This document shows positions 11,912 through 23,353 of a stretch of 64,000 bases of DNA, in pieces. Where the stretch lies: assembly GCA_016584305.1 (NCBI GenBank), contig JACEEZ010023407.1, positions 451,697 to 515,696 of the forward strand, read 5' to 3'. Numbering within the stretch: position 1 is the first letter of the stretch; each line of letters starts with the position of its first letter. The position numbers and the translations under genes are program-made. This DNA is from Chionoecetes opilio (lineage: Eukaryota; Arthropoda; Malacostraca; Decapoda; Majidae). Under the pieces are notes generated by a model that was not told the origin of the DNA, made no database searches, and saw nothing but the letters and a program-made list of their open reading frames with translations.

Positions 11912-12065
11912 GCTCTCAGAAAGATATCAACAATGAGTGCTTTTCAGGTTTTCAGAGAACCAAAGAAAAACTTTTCAGATTTTCTTTCCCAGGAGCCTCT
12001 GCTGCCCTCCATGGTGCCTCCACCAGCAGCATCAGTGACCTCACCTCACATGGATGCTGCAGAGG
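11912..12065 (+). pseudogene. Linker exon of the P-type transposase gene
   Basis: Acceptor TATACAG, then ALRKISTMSAFQVFREPKKN and SVTSPHMDAAE, ending at GAGG|GTAAAA. Phase 1 at its end matches the following exon. It is low in motifs and is assigned to the gene by splice phase and order. Confidence 0.55.
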
Positions 12066-12358
12066 GTAAAAACCCATCGAGTATTTTCTTTCTTAAAATA
12101 TGCATAATACCAGTTACTAGTGTTTGTTTGTTATTGATAATGTGGGTTACTTTTTCAGTTTTTCTTATGCCTAAAACTGTTAACCTAGCTTTCTCCTCAC
12201 TACAGGCTCACGTGTTCTCATCTTCTTTACCCACTTCCTATACACCTTCCTACATGTCTCTCCATACTTCTAATTTACCTCATTCTTATGAAGAACAAAG
12301 AAAATAGTACTTTCGGTAATTATTGCTATTTAACTAATTATTTGTTTTTTCTCAACAG

Positions 12359-12424
12359 ATGATGTTACAACAAGCATCAGCAAGGGTCACCAGGATGTCC
12401 AAGCTTCAAAATGCCCCAAAAGAC
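12359..12424 (+). pseudogene. Small linker exon of the P-type transposase gene
   Basis: Acceptor CTCAACAG, 66 nt reading DVTTSISKGHQDVQASKCPK, donor AGAC|GTAATA. It enters and leaves in phase 1, joining DAAE on the left and RTPIMMLL on the right. Both joins keep one open frame, the main support for it. Confidence 0.6.
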
Positions 12425-12873
12425 GTAATATTTCAGGAATATTAATTTGCTCTTCCTATTGTACCATACACTATTTTAAATTTTAAGTGACTATAAAATC
12501 AAGCGCATTTTTTTGGCGTATTATATTTGTCGAAATATTTGATTTCATACATCTACTAGTCGTCTCACTCTTGCATCCTTTCTCTTTCTCAAATACTCCA
12601 ACACTATCCTCCCATTTATCAGGGGGTCATCCTCTCACATTAACGTCATATATTCTACACATGCATATCCTTCTTGTCATCTCACTCACCTATTCTTTCC
12701 AAGTGTCCAAACCATCTCAGTGTTCTGTGCTTCACCACCACTCCGCACCCACACCATTCACCACCCTTTTCCATTACTAGCCATACAAAATCTTCCATAT
12801 ACATTTATAGTACATAATTATATTACTAAATTATACTTATGCAAACAATGTGTGACACTTTCCATATTTTCAG

Positions 12874-14762
12874 GGACACCAATAATGATGCTCCTGCGGA
12901 ACATCATATACAGGCAGCGTAGGCGACTACAGCAAATTGGGCGGGAGGCTGTGAAAACACCACAACAGCTGATGGCGAGGGCTGCCAATTTTCTTCCCCC
13001 GAAGGTGCTAGAATTTTTTAAAGGACAGATATCAAATGCCGTAACCAGCAAGAAAGGTAGAAGGTTTGGGATACAGGAGAGGAGGTTTGCTCTAGCGGTT
13101 ATATCACCACAGCCAAAAACTTATAGATTTCTTTGTTCAATATTCATGCTTCCTTCAGTTTCAACATTACATTCATGGTTAAGAAAAATTGTTTTAAATA
13201 TTGGCTGGTGCAGACAGACTCTTGCAATCCTGAAAAAGAAAGCAGAGGCAATGCCAAAGGAAGAGACTCTTTGTGGCATTGTATTTGATGCAATGAGTAT
13301 CAAAGAATCTCTTCATTTTGACCTTGCCTCTGATTCAATTATTGGTAGGGAGGATTTTGGTGAACATGGCAACAGTTTCAAACCAGCAAACCAAGCACTT
13401 GTGGTCATGATTAAGGGGTTGGTAAAAAAATGGAAAATGGTTTTAGGATATTTCTTTTATTCGGGAGGGATTAACACTTGCAGATTGAGGGAATTATATG
13501 AAATGGCTATAAGTAAAGTTCAAGAAACGGGATTTAGAGTAATTTTCACAGTTTGTGACCAGGAAGGAGTGCATCGTTCTCTGTTTCAAACTCTTGGCAT
13601 GACCAAAGAAAATCCTTCTTTTAGAGTCAATGGAGAACGGGTACATTACTTTTATGACTCACCTCATCTTTTGAAAAGCCTCAGGAACACTATTTTGAAA
13701 TATAACATTAAAGTTGGGGGAATATCATTTCATGGGACCATGTGAAGAATTTTTTTGTTACAGATCATGAGCAGAAGATTAGACTTGCACCTATGTAAAT
13801 TAACAAATAAGCATATGTGTGAAGAAGGCTTTTCAAAAATGAGGGTGAGTCTAGCTGCTCAAGTAATGAGCCGTACTGTCGCAGCAGGCATATACACGCA
13901 TGCCGTTTTTCGCTTGCTGCCACAGGAAGCTGTCCATACAGCAGAATTTGTACAAGAGGTGGACAGGCTATTTGATTGCTTTAATAGTTCAGTTGCTTTT
14001 CATTTCAAAAATGTTCGAGGGGGGTTTAATTCAAAATCTTGTCATATGGAATTCATTAATAGCATAACAACATATATAAAGTCATGGGAAGTGGTTGCTC
14101 CACCTCGTGTGCACATTCACTGTATTGATGAATGGCTCATTAACTTGGCAGCGCTCAAAGCTCTTTGGCAAAACCTCCAGAGCTGTAAAGTAAATTACCT
14201 ACTTACCCGCAGACTCAATCAGGATTGCCTTGAAAATCTGTTTGCCATATTGAGGAATAGATTCGGGAACTGTGATCATCCAAGTGTATATAATTTCATG
14301 AAGGGGTTAAAATCAATTATGACCCATGGCCTTTTTTCAGTTCCCACTAATAGTAATTCTGAGGCAGATGACTCACAGTTCCTTGACCTAATCTCAAACT
14401 GGGAATCAGGTGACCCCTTAACCACTATTTCAGATTCTGACTCTGAATCTGAAGATACAGTGGTAGCCAGCTTGCCACTTGCTGAAGTGAATGCTCTTGT
14501 GTATATAGTTGGTTGGACATGCAAAAGATTTTTGAGTACTCATGATTGTCAAAATTGCAGGGAGTATTTGTTAGATGTAAGTCATGAGTTGGATAGCAGC
14601 AGTAAATTGTTTTGTTTTTTTAAAGCTGAAAGTAAATGTAAAGTAAAGGAATTTGGGGGGCTCTCCATACCCACTGAAAATGTGACACAACACTTTTCAG
14701 AGGTGGAGGCGATGCTCCGTGGGAGCTTGGAGAAAGCTTTGTTGGGGAGGAGAGTCTCCTAA
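12874..14762 (+). pseudogene. P-element-type transposase catalytic exon (THAP9-like), frameshifted
   Basis: The main exon starts after a polypyrimidine-AG (CATATTTTCAG). P-transposase landmarks in order: basic/leucine-rich RNIIYRQRRRLQQ; FALAVISPQPKTYRFL; catalytic-type aspartate in FDAMSIKESLHFD; VCDQEGVHRSLF; FYDSPHLLKSLRNT; FSKMRVSLAAQVMSRTVAAG; late acidic pair in LNQDCLENLFAILRNRFG; then VYIVGWTCKRFL. Two small indels break it. Near 13730 the frame leaves after GGIS, and the expected WDHVKNFFVTDHEQ continues in another frame to about 13796. There a second indel moves into the frame of KLTNKHMCEEGF, which ends at 14760-14762. P transposases cut and rejoin element ends; this copy is very probably inactive. 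Confidence 0.85.
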
Positions 14763-15216
14763 ACGTTAGTATCTCTCTTAGAAAATCACACGTTTGTTTC
14801 TCCTTTGCATTTGTATTCCAGCCACCTAACCAGGAGCATTCATTTCATATATGTAAAACTTAGAATATTGTATACTCATAAGTGGAGAAATAGAGAGGTA
14901 AGAAGGTTTAAAGGAAGAAAAAATAAAAAAATTGTGAAGTTGAATTAAACTAAGTTAATTTAGTTCATTAAACAAGTCCACTTTTGTTTACAGGTGTGTC
15001 ACCATAACTTTCATTTAAGGTTTGTTATATTTTTTTCATTGCTTTATAATGTGTTCTTGCAAGACTGCCTCTGCTTTGTCCTATTGCTACTGCATGTACT
15101 GTATCTAAGCTAAAGCTTTTGTATTTCTCCCTGCATATAATGTTTCCTCAACTTTGTTGCAATGCATTCTAACTGTACATATACTGCTTACCCTATATAC
15201 TCGCTTGTATATAGTA
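14763..15216. other. AT-rich 3' flank of the transposase gene
   Basis: No gene is seen. The sequence is consistent with a 3' UTR and flank. A P-element terminal inverted repeat was looked for by eye and not found. Confidence 0.4.
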
Positions 15217-15766
15217 CTAGCCGCAAAGCCGCCCTCCGGGCGGACTTTTTGGCTAGCTCCTGCGGAGGGCTATTGGTGGGCCTTCGGCCCACCAAACACA
15301 GACTCTCCAGATTTTCCTGAAATCATGGATGTAGAAATGTATGTATTAACGCCTTACCCATCATCCCCCACCCATTCACTCACCCATTACCCATCACCCC
15401 CCACCCATTCACTCACCCATTACCCATCACCACACACCCATTCACTCACCCATTACCCATCACCTCCCACCTATTCCCTCACCCATCACCCATCACCCCC
15501 CACCCATTCACTCACCCATCACCCCACACCCATTACCCATCACCCCACCCAGTCACTCACCCATTACCCATCACCCTACATCAAGGTTTCCTCAATTCTC
15601 GCAACCCACATTTTTTTTCAACAATTCTCGCTAATAGGCTGCTAAAAAAAAAGAAAAAAAGTGATCGGATCATCTCATAAGTGGTCTTAAAAGTTGCCCC
15701 TGGTCGAGCTGGTTCTAAAAATGTGCCATATGATGGGATTGGGGCACGGGGGGCGGCACCTATCGC

Positions 15767-15848
<82 letters not shown>

Positions 15849-15867
15849 TCGCTTATATTATTATAGA
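15217..15867 (-). mobile_element. Helitron-like non-autonomous element, copy B
   Basis: The reverse complement of copy A (857-1582). In element orientation it begins TCTATAATAATATAAGCG directly after an A, carries a long (GT)n tract (15773-15846 on the plus strand) and the GGGTGAGTGAATGGG minisatellite, and ends with hairpin CCGCCCGGAGGGCGG, CTTTGCGG and CTAG followed by T. Both insertion-site bases (A and T) fit Helitron. Copies A and B stand 14 kb apart facing each other, bracketing the P-type gene. Confidence 0.8.
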
Positions 15868-16700
15868 TATTTTAATTTTGTATTTTTACTTTTTTCTTTA
15901 TATATTTTTTTTTTATTTGTTAGTTTTTGGTTCACCTCCAATACTTTGGCATTTGGTATCTGTCCTCATTTTTCTCAGGCTCTGCAGGACAACAACAGGT
16001 TTGTGCTGTTTGTTACAGCATGTTATTCAATAATGGTTTCAACTCTTAATTTCCTTTGCAGTAGCTCTAATGCTTATAAATCTGCTATATTTGTATTGGT
16101 TATATGTCGTTTACATACCTTTTGTTGCCTGTTTTGCCCATTGTAATGTATGCTAAAAGTTTTTGCTTTGTTGATTTTTGTTCTCAACATGTATGCTGTA
16201 TAGCATAGCGTTGCTACACCATTTGTTAGTTTTTAATTTAAAACTCTTGATGTGCTTTCTAAAAAGGTGGCGCAGCATGTTTTGCAACAAACTCATGTGT
16301 TCTCTCGTGCTATGCATCACAGTGTCTTTTACTGCTGCCTTTAATGCATGTTACTAGTGATCGGGTTGTGATCACTTGTATAATGCAACTAACTTCTTGT
16401 GTTATCCTCCTGCAATGCATTGCAATGTCTAAAGCCAGGTGTTGGTGTTGCCATGTGTCTGCATAATGCAACTAACTTTTTGTGTTATCTCCTGCAATGC
16501 ATTACAAAGTCTAAAGGCACGTGTTGGTGTTGCCATGTGTCTGCATGTAAGAGAGATATTATCTTACTTTTCTGCTTTGTGTTACATAACCAAGTATTGC
16601 ATCATGTTCTGCATGATTTATAACCCTCAAAGTACCTGCAAATATCATCAAAGTTTAAATAAAACTGCTACCGTATTGCTTTATATCATTTATTTCCTTG
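15868..16700. other. AT-rich intergenic DNA with an 84-bp tandem duplication
   Basis: No gene is recognised. An approximately 84-bp unit starting ATAATGCAACTAACTT is tandemly duplicated at 16379-16547. Confidence 0.5.
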
Positions 16701-16706
16701 TCAAAG

Positions 16707-16785
16707 ATACTATCCAAAATATTTATATTTCTTTGAAGGTTATAGCCTATAACCTTCAAAGAAATATACATTTTTTGGATAGTAT
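16707..16785. repeat. Near-perfect 79-bp palindrome
   Basis: Arms of about 38 bp (ATACTATCCAAAATATTTAT... and its complement) meet at AACCTATAGGC-like centre sequence with almost no loop. It could extrude as a hairpin; no flanking element was found. Confidence 0.75.
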
Positions 16786-17040
16786 ATATTTTTATATAAT
16801 ATATAGAGGAAGTGCAGGGATATTATGAGTATTTGAGTTACCCATCGATTCCGTCCGTCCTCTAATGCTTCCCGTGCTCTTTCTTTACCACTATCCATCG
16901 GTTAGATGGCGTCACAATCGCGGCTTTGAAACTTTACTACAGGAATCACCTTCCTTGTCCTCTATATTCCTTGGTCCCGTCCAAGGAAGCTAGAGAGACT
17001 AGCTTCCTTGTTCTCTAGCTTCCTTGGTCCCGTCTCTGAT

Positions 17041-17254
17041 GTACTGCGTACGCATGATGTATGATAGCCTGACTCGCCCCTGCCCCAATGTTGAGCAACC
17101 AGCCGCAATGTTGAACAACCAAGGGCTACTTTCATCACACGGCCAGTCTGCCCCAGTTCTTGGGTGACTCGTTATGATTCGTGACTCCCTCTATACCGTA
17201 GTGTAGTAACGTTTGTCGTGGATAAAAATGGGTCGTGGGAGGTTTGTGATGGTG
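17041..17254. repeat. Dispersed repeat A, copy 1
   Basis: From GTACTGCGTACGCATGATG through GGTTTGTGATGGTG it matches 38061-38276 at high identity. Copy 1 continues into a foldback element shortly after; copy 2 continues into unrelated DNA. Non-coding. Confidence 0.7.
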
Positions 17255-17270
17255 GTAAACAGAAGCGTAA

Positions 17271-18173
17271 GGGCTCGTCTACACTATCAGTGGGCACCTG
17301 TGGTTTTGGAGCATGGTAACGGCGAGTACCCGGAAAATGATAGTGTAGACGCAAACAACTGAAGCACCATCCCTGACCGAGGCAGTTCATGAGCAAGCTA
17401 TATATTCGGGCGTGGCCACCTGTGTTACATCCCCAGCAGTGTTACCAGATGCACAGAAACGTCTGCGTTGAACTAGAATTACTAGACAGTTAATCTCCAT
17501 GCCAGACGTTCCGGTGTATGGGTTATACAGTGTGAAATTAGTAGAACGTTGATAGTTATGGAGCATACGGTCTGCAAATCCCTGGGATGTACCTGATACG
17601 TATGTACGATGTAGTACCATAGTATTCCACAGGGTTGATAATGAACCATGTTATCTGGCATTACTGCACGCCAAAGACCACCGACCAGCAGCTTGCCCGT
17701 TCACACTGTAGTGAGTCCCCTACGTTCTCCGCGCTATCCAGTGTGCGGGTAGCTGCTGCCCGTGTTGGTTGAGCGATAGGTACTGGCGTGCAGGTGTGCC
17801 AGATAACATGGGCCATTATCAACCCTGTGGAATAATACGGTACATCGTACATACGTACCAGGTACATACCAGGGATTTGCAGACCGTATGCTCCATAACT
17901 TTCAACGTTCTACTAATTTCACACTGTATAACCCATACACCGGAACGTTTGGCACGGATATTAACTGTCTAGTTCAACGCAGACGTTTCTGTGCATCTGG
18001 TAACAATGCTGGATGTAGCTCACACGTGGCCACGCCCGAATATATAGCTCGTTCATGAACTGCCTCGGTCAGGGATGGTGCTTCAGTTGTTCGCGTCTAC
18101 ACTATCATTTTCCGGGTACTCGCAGTTACCATGCTCCAAAACCACAGGTGCCCACTGATAGTGTAGACGGGCC
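17271..18173. mobile_element. Long foldback element, about 400-bp arms
   Basis: Ends read GGGCTCGTCTACACTATCA and the complement TGATAGTGTAGACGGGCC. Inverted similarity runs through most of the element (17271-17673 against 17784-18173), leaving a loop of about 110 bp. Inner landmarks on both arms are the CCGGAAAATGATAGTGTAGAC block, TATATTCGGGCGTGGCC and TACCTGGTACGTATG-like blocks. No coding. TAA precedes the left end and TTT follows the right, so the target duplication is unresolved. Confidence 0.8.
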
Positions 18174-18180
18174 TTTAGGG

Positions 18181-18520
18181 CTCGGCTTCCATTGCTCCAC
18201 CCAAATAGTTGGTGACGCCCCTGCCCCCTGTCCTCACTGTTTCGCAGAGCTACAAAATCATCTTGAGCACTACCTGCTCCACTGCCCTGCATCCCACTCA
18301 CTTCGCCATCTCATCCCTGCCTCCCCAGAGCCAGATTATGTACGGGCTGCACGTGTCGTTGCCTCCTCACCTTTACCTATGCTCGCTGCCCTTGTTTCCT
18401 CCTACCCTCCTCCCCGTTAACATTTATAAATACCGAACACTCTGACGGGCTTTCTATTTAGCCCGTGCTTCTCTCTTAAGAGAAAGCAATAGGGAAAGAA
18501 AAAAGAAAAGAAAAAAAAAC
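18181..18520 (+). mobile_element. 5'-truncated LINE 3' end with CCHC-type RT tail
   Basis: The reading frame gives PCPHCFAELQNHLEHYLLHC followed by RHLIPASPEPDYVRAA and a stop at 18418-18420. The CPHC...LEHYLLHCP motif is the zinc-binding tail seen at the C-terminus of many LINE reverse transcriptases. A short 3' UTR follows, then an A-rich run at 18493-18520. Confidence 0.75.
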
Positions 18521-18980
18521 AGGTCTGCTTGCCTCTCAGTGGCGACTCGACACACTCACCCTCTTAAAAATGCTGGGGTCACACATTGGCGAATCGGCTG
18601 CGCGAATGTCTGCGAACAAAAAAATGGCCGATTCGTTCCGGATTCCCCGTCCGGAAATGGCGAAGTCTAGGCTCTTGACAGAAATCGCCATTTTGAGCGA
18701 ACCCCATCGCCATGTCCCTCGACCACCCCGCGTTCATTCGCCCTGCCAACGCAATCGTTGGAGATGAGGCGCAATATATTCGAGGGAAGGTCACAGCCTA
18801 CGGCGATGTATCGCCCAACTTGCGATGGCGATGTATCGTAAGGTCGGCGAATCCACTACAATGTGTTGTCATTCAGGGCGATAATTTGCAATAGATTCTC
18901 GCATACATTGCGATTGCCCTGCGTTCGTCTAGCGATAATTCGTAGACATTCGTGGGTACGTTGTGGGTGGGGCACGGTGG

Positions 18981-18989
18981 TATATATAG
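18981..18989 (+). promoter_or_regulatory. TATA box of the Harbinger transposase gene
   Basis: TATATATAG lies about 70 bp upstream of the likely ATG at 19052, allowing a transcription start near 19010 and a short leader. Confidence 0.5.
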
Positions 18990-19107
18990 TGGGTGCCCAC
19001 TACCTGGCTGTACAGTGCTCAAAATACCCCTTCAGCTGCTGCATTGCCATCATGGAGTACCTTAATCTTATTACCGAAGACATTGTGGAGGAGCCTGAAT
19101 TTGTTAA

Positions 19108-20524
19108 AGTAATCGTCCAGACCCATTTTTTTTTTGCCGAATTATGTTGAATGTACATTCAAAACACCTAATCCACCAAAAATAATTGATTTCCAGGCCT
19201 TATTTCCGTAAAAACACGACTTGTGTAAAAAGCGCGCGAAAAAAAAAACTTCCCTCCAACAGGGCTACGACTGTTATTGATGACGTCAGAACAGGGACGC
19301 CCGCAGACACTCTGTCTGACACCTGTCGGCAAATGTTATGATGAGCGATTGTACTTCGGTGTCAGGCAGTGAATCTGTCGCTGTGACAGATTTAGAGTAC
19401 GATGCTCAATCTGACACCGAAAGAAATGACGCTGGTCGCGTATACTATGAGGAAAACGAACCTCAGATTGTCATGGGATCCTATATGTTTGAGCCCGAGT
19501 ACGAGGTGGATTAACACGTGTTAGCAGAGCCTGAGGTTCAGCAGGAGGACCTGGCACTTCTCCAAAGCATGGATTGGTAAATAAGGTTAAACCATGTGTG
19601 TGTGGGAATCACAATGAAGGTACTTTCGAGAAAATCCTATGGTTAGTTTTGGAGCTACAGTCAAACGTCATTACTCGGAAACCACATACTAGCATTAACT
19701 ACAGCATAGAGTTGGAAAATATGCGGGCGGGAAGGCAGAAAGTGTGACAGCCACACCACCACAGGGTCTCTCACCACAGGGCACGCCCACTCCACAACTG
19801 GTTTACTTGGTTTACTTGGTCTTGTTAAGAGGCAAAGCCTCACAGTCGTGGTGGTCCACCGCTGCTGCCAGTCCTGGCGTCCCTGTCTAACAGGGCCACC
19901 TGGTCTGGTATGGTGTTGGCCTAAGTCACTGTCTTACGGGGGGGGCGCCGCCCTTGTCCAGCACACCCGTGTACACAGGCTCACCTCACTCGTCGTCCCC
20001 AGCCTACACACTGGGTAGGCGACTAGTCACGCTGCACATTCTCGCTGGTCTTTCACCCGCTGTGTACACTACACACCGTTCCTCAACACAACTGCTCGCC
20101 CCAACACACTATAGGCGTGTATCACCCTACACACGCCACTCCTTTCCGTGTGCAAACTTTTCTCGAAAGGCGCAGCTGTCTTGCTGCACCCATAAAGGAT
20201 GCATGCATGTGGCATATAGCAAATAAAAATCTATCAGAAACACCCACATATCTTCAAGTACTATATTTATCTCTGAGTTTACGTGCCTCTGATCAAGCAC
20301 GGGAAGATGAGCCTCCCTGATGCTACGTCACCGAGCCTGAGCATGAGCGTCTGCAAACCTTGAGTGTGTTTTGAAAACTCGGGGAATTTGCAGATTTTGA
20401 TTGCGGATTATTTAAAAACGGCTGACTGGATACAAAAAGTGACGACGTATTGTTGATATACTCGTTAATGGCTATGATTTGATTGCATTAAATCAGGAAT
20501 GATGAAATGGTCCGGACGATTACT
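19108..20524 (+). mobile_element. TTAA-flanked element, copy 1 (in Harbinger gene)
   Basis: Terminal inverted repeats AGTAATCGTCCAGACC (19108) and GGTCCGGACGATTACT (ending 20524) are bounded by TTAA on both sides (19104-19107, 20525-20528). The left 230 bp and right 350 bp are shared with copies at 22635-25233 and 30753-32299. The interior has a short coding exon and a GC-richer stretch (19600-20180) with no recognised gene. TTAA target duplication is typical of piggyBac, but the ends do not begin with the usual CCC, so superfamily assignment is inference. Confidence 0.82.
19338..19578 (+). pseudogene. First exon of an acidic protein in TTAA element copy 1
   Basis: Reads MMSDCTSVSGSESVAVTD, then DAGRVYYEENEPQIVMGSY and MFEPEYEVD, where a TAA (19512-19514) replaces a sense codon seen in copy 3. 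Past the stop the same frame gives VLAEPEVQQEDLALLQSMD before a possible donor TTG|GTAAATAAG at 19579. The acidic leader with YMFEPEY resembles leaders of P2X7-type zinc-domain (ZCD) proteins, in which a cysteine domain would follow; that link is from memory and is tentative. No second exon was found. Confidence 0.5.
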
Positions 20525-21476
20525 TTAAAGCTTTTCTTTGTTATCAAAGAAGCCACCTAATGACCATGGTCAGGCTCTGGTTGCACCTCAAAAACCGTAG
20601 GAAGAGAAGGAAGCCCCGAAGTGTCTGGGTACGCCCCTACCTAACCCGTCGTGCCTCCCATGGGCATCATGAGAATCTCATGCGTGAACTGGCAGAACAA
20701 GATCCCTACTCTATAGAAACTTCACCGTCTGGATGCTGACCTTTTCAATCAAATTGTTGAACGTGTACGACCCCACATTGAGAAATCAAGAACGTTCTGG
20801 AGGGAGACATTGGAGCCTGCCCTACGTGTTGCAATAACCCTCAGATTCCTAGCGACCGGGAATTCATACAAGAGTCTCGGGTATGCCTTTCGCGTTGCTC
20901 CCAACACCATCTCCCTACTTGTACCTGAGACCTGCCGAGCCATTGTAGCAGCATATGGGGATGAGGTCATGCAGATGCCTGACACACCCGAGGGCTGGAA
21001 GGAAGTTGCCCGTGGGTTTCATGAGCGTTGGGATTTCCCCAATACCCCTGGGGGCTATAGATGGGAAGCACATCCGCATCAAAAATCCAGCCTTCAGTGG
21101 GTCCCACTATTACAACTACAAGAAGTACTTCTCAATGATCCTGCTTGCTGTGGTTGATTATGACTACAAGTTCATGTTCATGGATGTCGGAGCTGTGGGG
21201 TCAGAGTCGGATGGGGGTGTCTTTGCACAGTCTAAGCTGTCAGAACTTTTGAAAAACAAGCAAGCCAACCTTCCTCCTGCAGAACCACTACCAGGAGACC
21301 CCACTGCACACCCTGTAAGCTACTTCCTCGTGGGAGATGAGGCTTTCTCTCTCCGCAACTGGATGATGAAGCCATACCCCCAATAGAAACCTGACTAAAC
21401 CAGAGAGGATATATAACTACAGACTCAGCAGGGCACGTCGAGTTGTGGAGAATGCCTTTGGCATTTTGGCTAACAG

Positions 21477-21840
21477 GTGAGTGTATTGATATTTCTGTTT
21501 CTGTTCAATAAATTTATATGAATACTTATGTCTTTAAGGGAAGGCTGGCTGTATTTTTTATGGATAATGAAATAATGGGTTAGTTTTAAATAAATTTTAC
21601 TGACTAATTGGTATAATACCTAGTTACGTTTGTAGAGTGTGTTGAGGCTAAAAATTGAGGGCTCCTGAAGAAGAGCCCTCTTGGTGGTTATATTCTCATT
21701 CTTGGGTATTTTGACCATGGTGGTGGGGTGGGGGCACGTGTATCAGGTGGCGAGGGAACGTCCGTGAAGCGCAGTGGCTGGGTGAGAATGAAAGAGCGTC
21801 GCCCGTCGCTCGTACTTAGGGGCGAGAGAGCTGCGCATGC
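21477..21840. other. Intron-like and 3' DNA within the Harbinger element
   Basis: Follows the GTGAGT donor of the transposase exon. No further transposase exon was recognised before the right subterminal region. Confidence 0.35.
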
Positions 21841-22376
21841 GTGAAGATGCGTCGTTGCCACATCGTTAGTACCCACAGTTGCCAGATACACCCGCGCAAC
21901 ATCGCCATTATTGGCGTTCCTATGGCGATAGAACGCAATTGGGACGCTATATTATCGCAGGTGAGAGCGAATCACGTACGACCTTCCCGCGAATCAACTG
22001 CGATAATTCGCCATAACCCGATTCTCCGAGGCTGACTGGCGAAAGTTTTGAAATTTTCAAAAGTTTCGCGCGGTCTGGCAACCCCCTGAGATGGCGCGCC
22101 AGACCGCGCGTCACCCTCTCGAACCTAGGAGAAGGCAAGCGAATGCATGGGCGAATTCCTGGCGTTTTGATCGTAACGGACGGAGAAGCGGCCATTTTTG
22201 GGCTTGGCGGCCATTCGCGCAGCCGATTCGCCAATGTGTGACCCATTACCCCTCTTCCCCCTCCTCCCTCCCTTCCTTCAAGGTCAGGGCGCTTCTTTGC
22301 ATGCGGCGAGATTGCACCATAAACACACTACAACAGTCTGTCATAGCACCATAAGGTGACGTCAGTGGGACTACCG

Positions 22377-22378
<2 letters not shown>

Positions 22379-22415
<37 letters not shown>

Positions 22416-22452
22416 GAGAGAGGAGAGAGAGAGGGGAGAGAGAGAGAGAGAG

Positions 22453-22521
<69 letters not shown>

Positions 22522-22528
22522 GAGAGAG

Positions 22529-22576
<48 letters not shown>
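22379..22576. repeat. (GA)n microsatellite
   Basis: Imperfect GA tract immediately right of the Harbinger element; the arginine-glutamate and serine-leucine frames here are artefacts. Confidence 0.95.
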
Positions 22577-22580
<4 letters not shown>

Positions 22581-22865
22581 AAACCGTGAAAAAATGTCTG
22601 AAGAATAAGAATGGCAGATCTACCCAAGTTTTAAAGTAATTGTCCAGACCCATTTTTTTTTTGCCTAATTATGTTGAATGTACATTCAAAACACCTAATC
22701 CACCAAAAATAATTGATTTCCAGGCCTTATTTCCGTAAAAACACGACTTTTGTAAAAAGCGCGCGAAAAAAAAAATCTTCCCTCCAACAGGGCTACGACT
22801 GTTATTGATGACGTCAGAACAGGGACGCCCGCAGACACTCTGTCTGACACCTGTCGGCAAATGTT

Positions 22866-22918
22866 ATGATGACCGATTGTACTTCGGTGTCAGACAGTGA
22901 ATCTGTCGCTGTGACCGA
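22866..22918 (+). pseudogene. Truncated first exon in TTAA element copy 2
   Basis: MMTDCTSVSDSESVAVT matches copies 1 and 3, then the frame runs straight into minisatellite sequence (threonine/histidine-rich). The coding part is only about 17 residues. Confidence 0.6.
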
Positions 22919-23353
22919 CACTCTTCCCACACACACGCCTGCACACACGCCTGCGCACCAAACACCTTCCTGCACACACACAACACATACACACACAACA
23001 CACAGTGTGTGGAGGGCGTGTGTGCAGGCGTGTGTGTGGGAAGGAGGCGTGTGTGTAAGAAGGGTGTCGGTGTGCAGACGTGTGTGCAGGCGTGTGTGTG
23101 GGAAGGGTGTCGGTGTACAGGCGTGTGTGTGGGAAGGAAGCGTGTGTGTGGGAAGGAGGCGTGTGTGTGGGAAGGAGGCGTGTGTGTGTGCAGGCGTCTG
23201 TGTGGGAAGGGTGTCGGTGTGCAGGCGTGTGTATGGGAAGGAAGCGTGTCTGCAGGCGTGTGTGTGGGAAGGAGGCGTGTGTGCAGGCGTGTGTGTGGGA
23301 AGGAGGCGTGTATGCAAGCGTGTGTGTGGGAAGGAGGCGTGTGTGCAGGCGTG
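22919..23353. repeat. GCGTGTGTGTGGGAAGGA minisatellite, left block
   Basis: Variable units combine GCGTGTGTGTGGGAAGGAG, GTGTCGGTGTGCAG and GCAGGCGTGTG. The same array continues at 24569-24890, so the two blocks were one before the nested insertion. Because units keep frame over long runs, several false open frames appear on both strands. Confidence 0.9.

Larger units (their letters stand above)
19052..21476 (+). pseudogene. PIF/Harbinger DDE transposase, interrupted and frameshifted
   Basis: Start MEYLNLITEDIVEEPEFV at 19052. The ORF is then cut by the TTAA element (19108-20524) and resumes with RRKPRSVWVRPYLTRRA and ENLMRELAEQDPYSIE. Further pieces: FNQIVERVRPHIEKSRTFWR, LRVAITLRFLATGNSYKSL, AFRVAPNTISLLVPETCRAI; catalytic region [51 protein letters not shown]; then [19 protein letters not shown] ending at a GTGAGT donor. 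Frameshifts lie near 20725, 21050 and 21385. The DDE-type acidic residues are still readable. The gene is dead in this copy; the reaction would be cut-and-paste transposition. Confidence 0.88.
18576..22244 (+). mobile_element. PIF/Harbinger DNA transposon
   Basis: Terminal inverted repeats of about 33 bp start GGGTCACACATTGGCGAATC at 18576, with the complement ending at 22244. Inside are a TATA box, a Harbinger transposase reading frame and subterminal CGAAT/ATTCGCC-rich DNA. A TTAA-flanked element of 1417 bp is inserted in the transposase. Harbinger elements normally duplicate a TWA trinucleotide; CTG and ATT flank these ends, so the duplication is not preserved or an end is mis-set. Confidence 0.8.

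Noticed and set aside
12720..12873. N-terminal 51 codons of the long ORF before the P-transposase domain
   Set aside because: The polypyrimidine tract and AG at 12873 plus phase-matched upstream exons indicate intron; the residues there are low-complexity.
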